Assembly (NCBI RefSeq): GCF_002209565.1 | Contig: NZ_NJIH01000019.1 | Coordinates: forward strand, 1 to 64,000 | Length of the DNA stretch: 64,000 nucleotides | Direction of reading: 5' to 3' | Source of the DNA: Candidimonas nitroreducens | Lineage (GTDB): Bacteria; Pseudomonadota; Gammaproteobacteria; Burkholderiales; Burkholderiaceae_B | Translations under genes and position numbers: made by a program | Shown here: positions 42,276 through 50,472 of the stretch, piece by piece | How the letters are laid out: the number at the start of each line of letters is the position of its first letter | Position numbering within the stretch: position 1 is the stretch's first letter | Notes under the pieces: generated by a model | Told to the model about the DNA's origin: nothing | Seen by the model: the letters and a program-made list of their open reading frames with translations, nothing else | Databases searched by the model: none

Positions 42276-42889
42276 GCCGCGGGCTCCGGAAAGCGCGCGG
42301 CCGGCAGCGCCGTCAGCACGGGCTCGCCTTGCGCCCTCGGCACGTCCAGGGGCGGCCGCGCGTCGTCGGGCATGGGGATCTCGTGCACGTTCAGCGTCAT
42401 GGACACCATGGTGTAGTAGCCGATCACGGCCGTCAGCTCGACGACCCCCTGCGGCCCCCAGGCCTGCACCGCTTTTTCATACAAGGCCGTTTCGACCGTT
42501 CCATTGGTGTGCAGCTGGCGCGCGTATTCGTACACCAGGGCCTCGGACTCATCCGCGAACGACGGCCGCTGCGACTGTTTCAACGACTCGATGATCTCGG
42601 CCGCCAGGCCCGCCTTGAGCGCCGCCTCGCTGTGGATGTACCACTCGATCTGGCTGTTCCAGCGGCGCGCCGTCACCAATATCGCCAGCTCGTTGAGCTT
42701 GGGCGGCAGCACGGTGTCGAAGCGCAGTATTTCTCCGAGGCGCTGCCAACGCTCGGCGAGATCCGGATTGTGCAGCACGGCGCGCAGCGGCCCGACCAGC
42801 CTGCCGCGCGGCCCGCTGACAATATTGTCGTAGACCGCGCGCTGCTGCGGATTCATGGATTCGAGGGTCGGCAAAGGTATACGGCTCAT
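42272..42889 (-). CDS. Carboxymuconolactone decarboxylase-family protein
   Basis: A 205-aa CMD-fold protein: PKLNELAILVTARRWNSQIE, then WYIHSEAALKAGL, with the His of the family but no CxxC. This argues against an AhpD-type peroxidase. The C-terminal helices (VIGYYTMVSMTLNVHEIP) are typical of the proteobacterial CMD group often found beside transferases and hydrolases. Its stop overlaps the amidohydrolase start by 4 bp. It lies 18 bp after the GST gene. Confidence 0.82.
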   Translation of the reverse strand: MSRIPLPTLESMNPQQRAVYDNIVSGPRGRLVGPLRAVLHNPDLAERWQRLGEILRFDTVLPPKLNELAILVTARRWNSQIEWYIHSEAALKAGLAAEIIESLKQSQRPSFADESEALVYEYARQLHTNGTVETALYEKAVQAWGPQGVVELTAVIGYYTMVSMTLNVHEIPMPDDARPPLDVPRAQGEPVLTALPAARFPEPAA

Positions 42890-42907
42890 GTGTGTTCCAG
42901 TTGATTC

Positions 42908-43525
42908 TCAGGGCTCTTGTGTCGGTTCGGTCTTGACGACCGAAGGCCGCGGCATGAACGCCTGTCCATGCCAGCCGGCCGCCGCGGGCGCCCGCGCGCG
43001 CCAGTCCAGGTCGGGGAAGCGATAGTCCAGGTACGACAGGGCGCAGCCTATGCTGATCGCCCCGATGTCGAATTCCCGGGGCGTCTGCGCGGCAAAGGAC
43101 TTGTCCAGATTGGCCAGCACCGCGTCGGTCTTCAGGGCGAAGGCGTCGAGCCAGGCCTGGGTCTGCTTTTCACGCGGCTTGTTGCGCTCTTGCCTGAACA
43201 GCAACAGCGCATCCAGGAATCCGTCGCCCAGGGCCTGCTGCCGCAGCGCCCGGATGCGCCGATCCAGATCCGCGGGGAAGATCGGGCTGGACACGCGCTG
43301 CGCCAGATACTCGCAGATCACGCGCGAGTCGTACAGCGCATAGCCGTCGTCCAGCACCAGCGTAGGCAGCTTGATGAGGGGGTTGTCCGGCACCAGGTCG
43401 AGATTGGGCTCGGACATGGCGACGGGGGTGCGTACCAGGTTCACGGCCTCGGCCTGGCCCGTTTCATGCAACACGATCATGACTTTGCGCACGAAAGGCG
43501 AGCGCGGCGACCAATGCAATTTCAT
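42908..43525 (-). CDS. Glutathione S-transferase-family protein
   Basis: A 205-aa GST. The N-terminal thioredoxin-like domain begins MKLHWSPRSPFVRKVMIVLHE, with Ser/Arg in the activation site. NPLIKLPTLVLDDG carries the cis-Pro, and YDSRVICEYL the glutathione gamma-Glu contact. An all-helical C-domain follows. I prefer the ATG at 43525; another lies four codons upstream. It is the first gene of the operon that runs to the CoA-transferase, and the shared ATAAACT/TTATGACC element lies just upstream. Confidence 0.88.
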   Translation of the reverse strand: MKLHWSPRSPFVRKVMIVLHETGQAEAVNLVRTPVAMSEPNLDLVPDNPLIKLPTLVLDDGYALYDSRVICEYLAQRVSSPIFPADLDRRIRALRQQALGDGFLDALLLFRQERNKPREKQTQAWLDAFALKTDAVLANLDKSFAAQTPREFDIGAISIGCALSYLDYRFPDLDWRARAPAAAGWHGQAFMPRPSVVKTEPTQEP

Positions 43526-43540
43526 GCTTCGACCCATCCT

Positions 43541-43571
43541 ATAAACTAAAAATACGTATTTATGACCTTTT
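43541..43571 (-). promoter_or_regulatory. Shared element ATAAACT-N12-TTATGACCTTTT, copy before the GST operon
   Basis: ATAAACT at 43541-43547 and TTATGACCTTTT at 43560-43571, with a 12-bp gap, exactly as at 45245-45275. This copy also contains a perfect 12-bp palindrome AAATACGTATTT at 43550-43561. It lies 16 bp upstream of the GST ATG. In the gene direction it reads AAAAGGTCATAA first, then AGTTTAT, which could act as a -10 region. Confidence 0.65.
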
Positions 43572-43604
43572 AATCATATCATTACTCGCCTGTGCAGGCA
43601 CCAG

Positions 43605-44312
43605 CTACGACGAACCGTTGCGGCGCCCGCCACCCGTGCCCGCGGGGCCCGGTGCCGAGGCGGCCCCGGCCGGCGCGGCAGCGTCGGCCGCCAGGCGCGC
43701 CGCCCGCAGATCCTGCATGATGGAATCCAGCCGTGCGCTCGCCTGGCTCTGCGCCCGGGAATACAGGCTGGCGCCGTGGGCGTCCATGCCCACGGTAACC
43801 GGGCCCAGGCCGCGCACCCGCAGGCGCACCAGCCGGTAGTGCGTGAGCATGTCGCTCCAGCCCACTTCGAGCACCTCTTCGACGGCTTGCGACAACAAGG
43901 CGCAGCCGCCGCCCAGGAACGACAGATAGACGCAGCCGGTTTCGCGCATGGCCGCAAGGCTCGACTCGTCCAGCCCGCCCTTGCCGCCGACCGCGTGCAG
44001 CTCCAGCCCACGCACCAGGCGCGGCATGTAGGGGTTGAAACGGGTGCTGGTGGTGGGATTCAGGTACAGCACCTCGAAACGCCCATCGGCCTCGCGGCTG
44101 AAACTGCCCAAGTGGAACAGCGAGGCGCCGCGCAGATCCATGGGCAGCGCCTCTTTGCCGTCCAGGCAGGCCAGCAGGCGCGCGTGGGTGGGCAGCCCGG
44201 CCGTAACCACGATCTCGCCGTCCATCAGCACCTGGTCGCCGGCCCTCAATTGGCGGGCGTCTTCGGCCGACAGGGGAAAGCGCATTCTATGCGTGCGTAT
44301 GTCTTCGCTCAT
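43605..44312 (-). CDS. Class I fumarase/L(+)-tartrate dehydratase beta-subunit-like protein
   Basis: A 235-aa protein equivalent to the C-terminal (swivel) domain of class I fumarases or TtdB: AGDQVLMDGEIVVTAGLPTH, then GGKGGLDESSLAAMRETGC and FLGGGCALLSQAVEEV. I start at the ATG at 44312 (MSEDIRTHRMRF). The C-terminal 30 residues are Ala/Gly/Pro-rich. It lies 7 bp after the alpha subunit, with which it would form a 4Fe-4S hydro-lyase acting on a hydroxy- or unsaturated dicarboxylic acid. The precise substrate is not decided. Confidence 0.88.
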   Translation of the reverse strand: MSEDIRTHRMRFPLSAEDARQLRAGDQVLMDGEIVVTAGLPTHARLLACLDGKEALPMDLRGASLFHLGSFSREADGRFEVLYLNPTTSTRFNPYMPRLVRGLELHAVGGKGGLDESSLAAMRETGCVYLSFLGGGCALLSQAVEEVLEVGWSDMLTHYRLVRLRVRGLGPVTVGMDAHGASLYSRAQSQASARLDSIMQDLRAARLAADAAAPAGAASAPGPAGTGGGRRNGSS

Positions 44313-44319
44313 GACGGTT

Positions 44320-45195
44320 TCACTCCAGCACCTCGACCTCGCCCGAATTGTGCAGGCGCACACGGGTGCGGCGATTGATCCAGCAATTGAAGCACACCGC
44401 CACCGGCGTGAAGCCATGGCCCGCCGCGTATTCGATGTGGACGGCCATGGTGGTGCTGTCGCCGCCCGTTCCCATCGGGCCGAATCCCGTCTTGTTGATG
44501 GCCGCGGCCAGGCGGGTTTCCATGGCGGCAAGTATGGGCTCGTCGCTGGATTGGCCGATCGGGCGCAGGGTGGCCTCTTTGGCCATTTTCGCCGCGTAGT
44601 CGAACGATCCGCCTATGCCCACGCCGATGACCACGGGCGGGCACGGCTGGGAGCCCGCGCGGATCACCGTATCCAGCACGAAGCGCTCTATGGTTTCCAG
44701 ATCCGGGAAGCTGAAGATCTCCAGCGCCGCCCAGCGGCCCGAGCCCAAGGCCTTGGGAGAACAGGTGATGTCGACATAGTCCACGTCATCGACCACATCG
44801 AAGGTCACCAGCGGCATGTGCCGGCCCTTGTAGCCCCGTTCCAGGGTCAGCGGATTGGTAACGTGGGGCAGCAGCGGCGGATTGATGGTCGCCACCAGCT
44901 CGTCAAAGCCGTCGCTGATGGCCTTGCGCACACTGCCCTCGAACCTGGCCTGCGCGCCGATGCGCACGAAATATACCGGCACCCCGGCGTCCGAACAGAC
45001 GAACCTGCCGGTCTCCCGCGCCGTATCGGCGCTGCGTATCATCATGTGCAGGGTATGGCGCGCCGTGCTGTCGCCTTCGCCATCGGCGGCACGCGCCAGG
45101 GCGTTGCGGGCATCCCTCGGAATACCCTTGAGCGCACGTTCGTACATCTGTGCGGTAACCGTCTTGATCGTCTCGTAGCTGATACCCACGTTCAT
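44320..45195 (-). CDS. Class I fumarase/L(+)-tartrate dehydratase alpha-subunit-like protein
   Basis: A 291-aa protein equivalent to the N-terminal domain of class I fumarases or TtdA, which binds the 4Fe-4S cluster. Candidate Cys ligands are in GRFVCSDAG, VDITCSPKALGSG and AVCFNCWINRR. PPVVIGVGIGGSFDYAAKMA is the family glycine motif. I start at the ATG at 45195 (MNVGISYETIK). Together with the beta gene it forms a two-gene unit upstream of the GST operon and shares an upstream element with it. It is divergent from Bug and flavin reductase genes. Confidence 0.9.
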   Translation of the reverse strand: MNVGISYETIKTVTAQMYERALKGIPRDARNALARAADGEGDSTARHTLHMMIRSADTARETGRFVCSDAGVPVYFVRIGAQARFEGSVRKAISDGFDELVATINPPLLPHVTNPLTLERGYKGRHMPLVTFDVVDDVDYVDITCSPKALGSGRWAALEIFSFPDLETIERFVLDTVIRAGSQPCPPVVIGVGIGGSFDYAAKMAKEATLRPIGQSSDEPILAAMETRLAAAINKTGFGPMGTGGDSTTMAVHIEYAAGHGFTPVAVCFNCWINRRTRVRLHNSGEVEVLE

Positions 45196-45244
45196 GCTCC
45201 ACAACACCCGCTCCAGCCGGCGGATCGCTTATATTTCCGGATCA

Positions 45245-45275
45245 ATAAACTTTAATGCCATACTTATGACCTTTT
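45245..45275 (-). promoter_or_regulatory. Shared element ATAAACT-N12-TTATGACCTTTT, copy before the fumarase-like unit
   Basis: ATAAACT at 45245-45251 and TTATGACCTTTT at 45264-45275, identical in both blocks and spacing to 43541-43571. CATAC-TTATG here forms a short palindrome (CATA-CT-TATG). It lies 50 bp upstream of the alpha-subunit ATG and about 115 bp upstream of the divergent Bug gene. TATAGT at 45279-45284 could be a -10 box for the Bug direction. Confidence 0.65.
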
Positions 45276-45389
45276 TGCTATAGTACAGGGAAAGCCCCCG
45301 ATCATCAATCCAGCAAACCGGATCCCGGGCCCGGCAAACATACCCATTTACCTCGTCACCACCACACTGACCCTAGTACGGAGACAACC

Positions 45390-46373
45390 ATGTCCGGAAT
45401 CGATAGGCGCGCAGCATGCGCGCTGCTGCTTTCATTGGCTGCGGGAACGGTATCCATAGCCCGCGCGGCGCCGGCGGCCACCTACCCCCAGCGCCCCATC
45501 ACACTGATCAACCCCTATGCGGCAGGCGGCCCGGCCGACGTCCTGGCGCGCAGGCTCGCCAAGGATCTCGGCGAGGTTCTGGCCCAGCCGGTCATCGTCG
45601 AGAACAAACCCGGCGCCGCCGCGGCGCTGGGCACCGGCTATGTGGCGCGCGCCAAGCCAGACGGCTACACGCTGCTGATCAGCACCTCGGCCGGCCACGT
45701 GGTCACGCCGCTGCTGCACCACGTCACCTACGACGGCGTCGCTGACTTCTCGTTCATAGGCATCGTGGCCAGCCAGTCGAGCATGCTGGTGATCAATCCG
45801 CAATTCAAGGTGAACAACGTCGCCGAACTCATCGCCTACGCCAAGCAGCATCCGGGCAAGCTGAATTTCGGCTCGGCAGGAACCGGCGGCGCCACGCACC
45901 TGGGCGGCGAGCTCTTCAAGCAGAAGGCCGGCGTCGACATCGTGCACATTCCGTACAACGGCGCCGCGCTGGCCCTGACGGATCTGATCGGCGGCCAGGT
46001 GCAGATGGCATTCCTGAACCTGTCCGCCTGCCTGCCGCACATCAAGGACGGCAGGATCAAGGCGCTGGCCTATGCCTCCGAACATCGTTCCAAGCTGCTG
46101 CCGGACGTCCCCACGCTGGAAGAGTCCGGCATCCACGGCGCCGACGTACCCACCTGGTACAGCCTAGCGGCTCCCAAGGGTACGCCCGCGGCGATCGTCG
46201 ACCGGCTCAACGCGGCCCTGCTGGCCCTGAACGCCAAGCCCGGCTATGCGGCATTCATGGAAAGCCTGGACGCCGTCCCCTTGTCCCTGTCGCCGGCACA
46301 GACCACCCAATTCGTCGAGCACGACCGCAGCAACATGACCAAGCTGCTGCGCTCGATCGGCCTGGCCAAGTAG
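45390..46373 (+). CDS. Bug-type periplasmic receptor, divergent from the fumarase-like genes
   Basis: A 327-aa receptor with a Sec signal (about 1-27, ending ARA) and YPQRPITLINPYAAGGPAD. IPYNG replaces VPYKG. GGAGAC precedes the ATG. It is followed 56 bp later by a flavin reductase gene. Divergent position from the tartrate/fumarase-like pair suggests a C4-dicarboxylate-like ligand, but this is context only. Confidence 0.92.
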   Translation: MSGIDRRAACALLLSLAAGTVSIARAAPAATYPQRPITLINPYAAGGPADVLARRLAKDLGEVLAQPVIVENKPGAAAALGTGYVARAKPDGYTLLISTSAGHVVTPLLHHVTYDGVADFSFIGIVASQSSMLVINPQFKVNNVAELIAYAKQHPGKLNFGSAGTGGATHLGGELFKQKAGVDIVHIPYNGAALALTDLIGGQVQMAFLNLSACLPHIKDGRIKALAYASEHRSKLLPDVPTLEESGIHGADVPTWYSLAAPKGTPAAIVDRLNAALLALNAKPGYAAFMESLDAVPLSLSPAQTTQFVEHDRSNMTKLLRSIGLAK

Positions 46374-46429
46374 CGGGCCGCGGCGCCCGGCGCCACAAGG
46401 GCGCCGCCGCTGCCCTGCAAGGATCCCTC

Positions 46430-47086
46430 ATGCCATCACCCCTGCACACTTACACCTACCTGGGCCAGGAAAGCCTGGACACGGAAACCAGCTACCGCCT
46501 GCTGGTAGGCTGCGTCGTGCCGCGCCCCATCGCCTGGATCAGCACCCTGAACCCGGACGGCTCGGCCAACCTGGCGCCGTTCAGTTCCTACAACTACGTG
46601 GCCACCAGCCCGCCGATGCTGGCCGTGAATATCGCCACCCGCGAAGGCGAGCATAAGGACACCGCCATCAATATCTCGGCCAGCGGGGAATTCGTGGTCA
46701 ACGTGGTCGACGAGGCCTCGATGGAAGCGATGCACAAGTCGGCGGCCAACTATCCGCGCGGCACCAGCGAAGCCGCGGCGCTGGACATCCCGCTGCTGCC
46801 CAGCCGCGTGGTCGCGCCGCCACGCATCGCCAACACGCCCGTGCAGATGGAATGCCGGCTCGACCAGAAGGTCGTGCTGGGCCGCGGCGTCAATACCCTG
46901 TATATCGGCGAGGTAGTGGCTTTTCATCTGTCCGACCAGGTCTACGACGGCCATCGCGTCGACAGCCATCGCATCCGGCCCGTGGCGCGGCTGGGCGGGC
47001 CGTTCTATTCGACGCTGGGCGAGATCATCCGCAAGCCCATGCTGCAGCGCCCCCCCGGCGGGGAAGGCAGCGTCGATCAGGCCTGA
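46430..47086 (+). CDS. Flavin reductase-like (flavoredoxin/DIM6-NTAB family) FMN-binding protein
   Basis: A 218-aa split-barrel flavin-binding protein: VGCVVPRPIAWISTLNPDGS at about residues 27-46 and NLAPFSSYNYVATSPPMLAV are family signatures, followed by EFVVNVVDEASMEAMH. Such proteins reduce or bind FMN and often serve monooxygenases. No oxygenase gene is linked here. AAGGATC precedes the ATG. Its last codons overlap the end of the convergent LysR gene by 10 bp. Confidence 0.9.
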   Translation: MPSPLHTYTYLGQESLDTETSYRLLVGCVVPRPIAWISTLNPDGSANLAPFSSYNYVATSPPMLAVNIATREGEHKDTAINISASGEFVVNVVDEASMEAMHKSAANYPRGTSEAAALDIPLLPSRVVAPPRIANTPVQMECRLDQKVVLGRGVNTLYIGEVVAFHLSDQVYDGHRVDSHRIRPVARLGGPFYSTLGEIIRKPMLQRPPGGEGSVDQA

Positions 47087-48003
47087 GGGCGCCCCGCGCG
47101 GCCGCGGCCGCGCTCGACCAGCGCCGCCGCGTGCGCCCGGTATTCCAGCCGCGCGGCCTCCAGGAACGCCTGTATCAGCCCTGTCTTGGGCGAAGACCTC
47201 GACCAGATCAGGCCGAAGCGCCTGGGCTCGCCATAGTCGCCCAGCGGCAGCGCGACGATGCGCAGCTGCGGCCCCATCAAATTGGCGGCCAGCGGCACGA
47301 TGGCCACGCCCAGATCCAGATGCACCATCAGCGCAATGGACTCCAGGCTGTTCAGCTCGAAGCGCTCGCGCGGCTGCAGGCCCAGCCCCTTCAGGTAGCG
47401 GCCGATCATCTGCCCCGTCCAGCTGTTGCGCTCGTAGCGGATGAAAGGCTGGCGGCGCAGCAGATCCAGCGGCGCGCGCGCCGCGTGCCGCTGCGCGGCC
47501 AGCAGCACGAAGGGCTCTTCCCGCAACAACTGCCAGTTCAGGCTCTTGGGCAGCGCATAAGGCGCCTGCGTGGCGATTGCCGCGTCCAGCTCCTTGCTCT
47601 CGACGGCCGGGTAGAAATCGGCCGAGTAGCCCGGATTGATCATGACATTGACTTGGGGGTGCTTGCGCACCAGGCGCGCCAGCACGTAGGGCACCACGCT
47701 GTGCAGCGAGGTGTTGCCGGCGCCCAGCCGCAGCTCGCCGCGCACCTCGTCGGACTTGGCAAGCGAGGTCAGCTCGTCGATACTTGACTGGATGTCGCGC
47801 GCCTTGTCCAGGATGCGCATGCCGGCCTCGGTCAGGTGTACGGTATGGCCGGCGCGGGTCACCAGGGCCACGTTCAGCTCGCCTTCCAGGGCGCGGATCT
47901 GCTGGGCCACCGCGCCATGCGTCAGATTCAGGCGGCGCCCGGCCTCGGCCATGGAACCGTGCTTATGGATCAGCAACAGCGTATTCAGGAACTTGGTATT
48001 CAT
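47077..48003 (-). CDS. LysR-family transcriptional regulator
   Basis: A 308-aa regulator. The helix-turn-helix is at about residues 3-62 (LNTLLLIHKHGSMAEAGRRL, LTHGAVAQQIRALEGEL), followed by the effector domain. It is divergent from the CitE-like gene across 239 bp containing AAAGATA-N7-TATCTTT, so it likely controls the CitE-like, CoA-transferase-like and Bug genes. Its 3' end overlaps the flavin reductase gene on the opposite strand. Confidence 0.9.
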   Translation of the reverse strand: MNTKFLNTLLLIHKHGSMAEAGRRLNLTHGAVAQQIRALEGELNVALVTRAGHTVHLTEAGMRILDKARDIQSSIDELTSLAKSDEVRGELRLGAGNTSLHSVVPYVLARLVRKHPQVNVMINPGYSADFYPAVESKELDAAIATQAPYALPKSLNWQLLREEPFVLLAAQRHAARAPLDLLRRQPFIRYERNSWTGQMIGRYLKGLGLQPRERFELNSLESIALMVHLDLGVAIVPLAANLMGPQLRIVALPLGDYGEPRRFGLIWSRSSPKTGLIQAFLEAARLEYRAHAAALVERGRGRAGRPQA

Positions 48004-48098
48004 GTCATTCGGTATCCGGGGCGCCAGAGCGGTGCCTGCCTGCGGCAGGGCTTACACGGCCGGGGCGGGCGGCAGGCTTCGCGCCGCCGGCCCAGCGC

Positions 48099-48119
48099 AA
48101 AGATAGTAAACATATCTTT
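48099..48119. promoter_or_regulatory. Palindromic operator candidate for the LysR gene
   Basis: AAAGATA (48099-48105) and TATCTTT (48113-48119) form a perfect 7-bp inverted repeat with a 7-bp gap. A third half site, TATCTTT, lies at 48146-48152, 33 bp further. The AT-rich site stands out from the GC-rich surroundings and is centred between the LysR and CitE-like starts. Confidence 0.6.
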
Positions 48120-48242
48120 TGATACGAGAATTACAGCTACTTTTTTATCTTTTCACAAGCACAATACGGCACTGGAGCCGCCGGCCGGCCTATACACTGC
48201 ATACACCGCCACAAGCCGCGAGCCTCGCCTAGGAGACCCATC

Positions 48243-49097
48243 ATGCGCAGCAAGCTGTTCGTTCCGGCATCGCGCCCGGAACTGTTCGACAAAGCACTGG
48301 CCTCGGACGCCGACGCCATCAGCTTCGATCTGGAAGATTCGGTACTGGAAAACCGCAAGGACTACGCCCGCGGCGAGCTGCTGAAGTTCCTGGATACGGC
48401 GCCCGCGACCGGCAAGACGCTCATCGTGCGCGTCAACGCCATGGACACCCCGCACTTCGGCGCCGACCTGCAGGCATGCTGCCACCCTGCGGTGCAGGTG
48501 ATCAACGTGCCCAAGATCGACTCGGCGCAGCAGGTGCTCGATTTCGCGGGCCGGCTGCAAGAACTCGAGCGCGCGCGGGCGCTGCCCGGCGACATCGCGC
48601 TGCTGGCCAATATCGAGACGCCGCACGCCCTGCACGCCGCCGCCGACATCGCCACGAGCCACGAGCGCGTGTGCGGCCTGCAGCTGGGCCTGGGCGACCT
48701 GTTCGAGCCGCTGGGCATACGGCGCTATGATGCGGCCAATGTGCACGCGGTCATGTTCGAGCTGCGCATGGCCGCGGCCGCGGGCGGGGTCTACGCCTAC
48801 GATGCCGCCTATGCCGATGCGGCCAACGTCGAGGGCTACCGCGCCGAGGCGCAGCTGGCGCGCGGCCTGGGCTTCCTGGGCAAGACCTGCATCCACCCGC
48901 GCCAGGTGGCGATCGCCAATGAAGTCTTCCGCCCCTCCGAAGGCGAGATCATATGGGCGCGCAAGGTGACGCAAGCCGCGCAAGCCAGCCAGCAAAACGG
49001 CGCCTTCCTGCTCGAGGGCAAGATGATCGACGTGCCTTTCGTGGCCAGGGCTCACGAGGTATTGCGCCAGGCCGCGCAATACGCGCCGGCGCAATAG
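48243..49097 (+). CDS. HpcH/HpaI-family CitE-like acyl-CoA lyase
   Basis: A 284-aa TIM-barrel protein of the CitE/malyl-CoA lyase type. MRSKLFVPASRPELF is the family start, SFDLEDSV (Glu31, Asp32) the Mg2+/substrate site, and LLANIETPHALHAA and LGLGDLFEPLGI the later motifs. Free-standing CitE-like proteins often cleave malyl-, methylmalyl- or citramalyl-CoA. AGGAGA precedes the ATG. It leads a + strand run with a CoA-transferase-like gene and Bug, consistent with activating and cleaving a hydroxy-dicarboxylic acid. Confidence 0.88.
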   Translation: MRSKLFVPASRPELFDKALASDADAISFDLEDSVLENRKDYARGELLKFLDTAPATGKTLIVRVNAMDTPHFGADLQACCHPAVQVINVPKIDSAQQVLDFAGRLQELERARALPGDIALLANIETPHALHAAADIATSHERVCGLQLGLGDLFEPLGIRRYDAANVHAVMFELRMAAAAGGVYAYDAAYADAANVEGYRAEAQLARGLGFLGKTCIHPRQVAIANEVFRPSEGEIIWARKVTQAAQASQQNGAFLLEGKMIDVPFVARAHEVLRQAAQYAPAQ

Positions 49098-49154
49098 CGG
49101 GGCGGCACGCGGTATAAGTCAAGCAGGCAACGGCAAGGCAAAAGGAAAACATCC

Positions 49155-50339
49155 ATGGCAACGCTACACGACAATGCGCCTCTGGGCGGGATCCGGGTAC
49201 TGGATCTCAGCGCCTACATCGCCGGCCCCTATGGCTGCGCGCTGCTCGCCGACATGGGCGCCGAGGTCATCAAGATCGAATCGCCCGAAGGCGACAATCT
49301 GCGCCGCTATCCCTCCACCCTGCAGGCCGAAAGCCGCGCCTTCCTGGGGGTGAACCGGGGCAAGAAGGGCATGGTCATCGACCTCAAGAGCGCGGCCGGC
49401 CTGGCCGTGTTCCAGCGCCTGACGCAATCGGCCGACGTGCTGGTGCACAACTTCCGCCCCGCGGTTCCCAAGCGCCTGAAGATCGACTACGAAACCCTGG
49501 AAAAACTCAATCCGCGCCTGATCTACTGCGCCATGACGGGCTACGGCGCCTCGGGCCCCCTGGCCGACAAGGCGGGCTACGACCAGGTGCTGCAGGCCAT
49601 GAGCGGCATTTGCACCTCGCAGGGCAGCGCCGAGCAGCCACAGATCGTGTATGGGTCGGCGGTCGACTTCTACGCGGCCTCGATGGTGTCGAACGCCGTT
49701 TCGGCGGCCCTGTTCCAGCGCGAGCGCACCAAGTACGGCCGCGAGATCTCGGTGTCGCTGCTGGGCAGCGCCCTGGCCATGCAGGCGGCGCGCATGGTCT
49801 TTGCCGAAAACGAACCGCGCCACATCGAGCGCGACATGCGCTCGGGCGGCATCACGGGCATACACCCCACGCGCCAGGGCTTTCTGTACCTGTCGGCCAA
49901 TACGCCGCATTTCTGGAAGTCGCTGTGCACGCTGACGGGCGTGCCGCAGCTGGCGGAAGGCGAGCGCTACGACAGCGTGCGCAAGCGCGCCGAACATGCC
50001 GAGGAAATCGTGCCCCTACTGCGCGCGGCCCTGCTGCAGCGCACGGCGCTGGAATGGGAAGAACTGTTCGGTTCGGCCGTGCCCTGCGCGGCGGTGCGCC
50101 GCCCCGAAGACATCATCGACAACCCGCAGGTGCAGGAACAGGCCTACCTGGCCGACTTCGAGCACCCCACGGTGGGCCGCTACAAGGGCGTGGCCAACCT
50201 GATCAAGTTCCAGGGCTGCGACCCGATGCCTCCGGTGCCCGGGCCGCGGCTGGGCCAGCACACGCGCGAAATCCTCGACCAGGCGGGCTATGGCAGCGAT
50301 GAGATCGACGCGCTCTTCGAACAGAAGGCGGTCGCCTGA
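49155..50339 (+). CDS. CaiB/BaiF-family protein with atypical active site
   Basis: A 394-aa family III CoA-transferase-fold protein: GGIRVLDLSAYIAGPYGCAL, KIESPEGDNLR, HNFRPAVPKRLKIDYETL and GYGASGPLADKAGYD are all present. At the catalytic segment it reads GREISVSLLGSAL, whereas its relatives in this window read IDIGMLD or IDIALLD. Gly replaces the expected catalytic Asp. It may act differently (racemase-like or CoA-binding only) or use another residue. It lies 57 bp after the CitE-like gene. Confidence 0.85.
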   Translation: MATLHDNAPLGGIRVLDLSAYIAGPYGCALLADMGAEVIKIESPEGDNLRRYPSTLQAESRAFLGVNRGKKGMVIDLKSAAGLAVFQRLTQSADVLVHNFRPAVPKRLKIDYETLEKLNPRLIYCAMTGYGASGPLADKAGYDQVLQAMSGICTSQGSAEQPQIVYGSAVDFYAASMVSNAVSAALFQRERTKYGREISVSLLGSALAMQAARMVFAENEPRHIERDMRSGGITGIHPTRQGFLYLSANTPHFWKSLCTLTGVPQLAEGERYDSVRKRAEHAEEIVPLLRAALLQRTALEWEELFGSAVPCAAVRRPEDIIDNPQVQEQAYLADFEHPTVGRYKGVANLIKFQGCDPMPPVPGPRLGQHTREILDQAGYGSDEIDALFEQKAVA

Positions 50340-50401
50340 ACCGGGCGTGCCGCCCAGCCGCGGCGGCCATGCGCCCGGCCCGAAACCCGCCGCCACACAA
50401 C

Positions 50402-50432
50402 GGGTGCGGCACAATGGCTCCGTGCCGCACCC
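50402..50432. repeat. Perfect 11-bp hairpin upstream of Bug
   Basis: GGGTGCGGCAC (50402-50412) pairs perfectly with GTGCCGCACCC (50422-50432) across a 9-nt loop, 40 bp before the Bug ATG. There is no T-run, so it is not a standard terminator. An mRNA-stabilising or processing hairpin that raises receptor expression above the enzymes is a likely role. Confidence 0.6.
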
Positions 50433-50472
50433 AATACGATACGTACCCGATGTACACAACAAGGAGGCTCCC

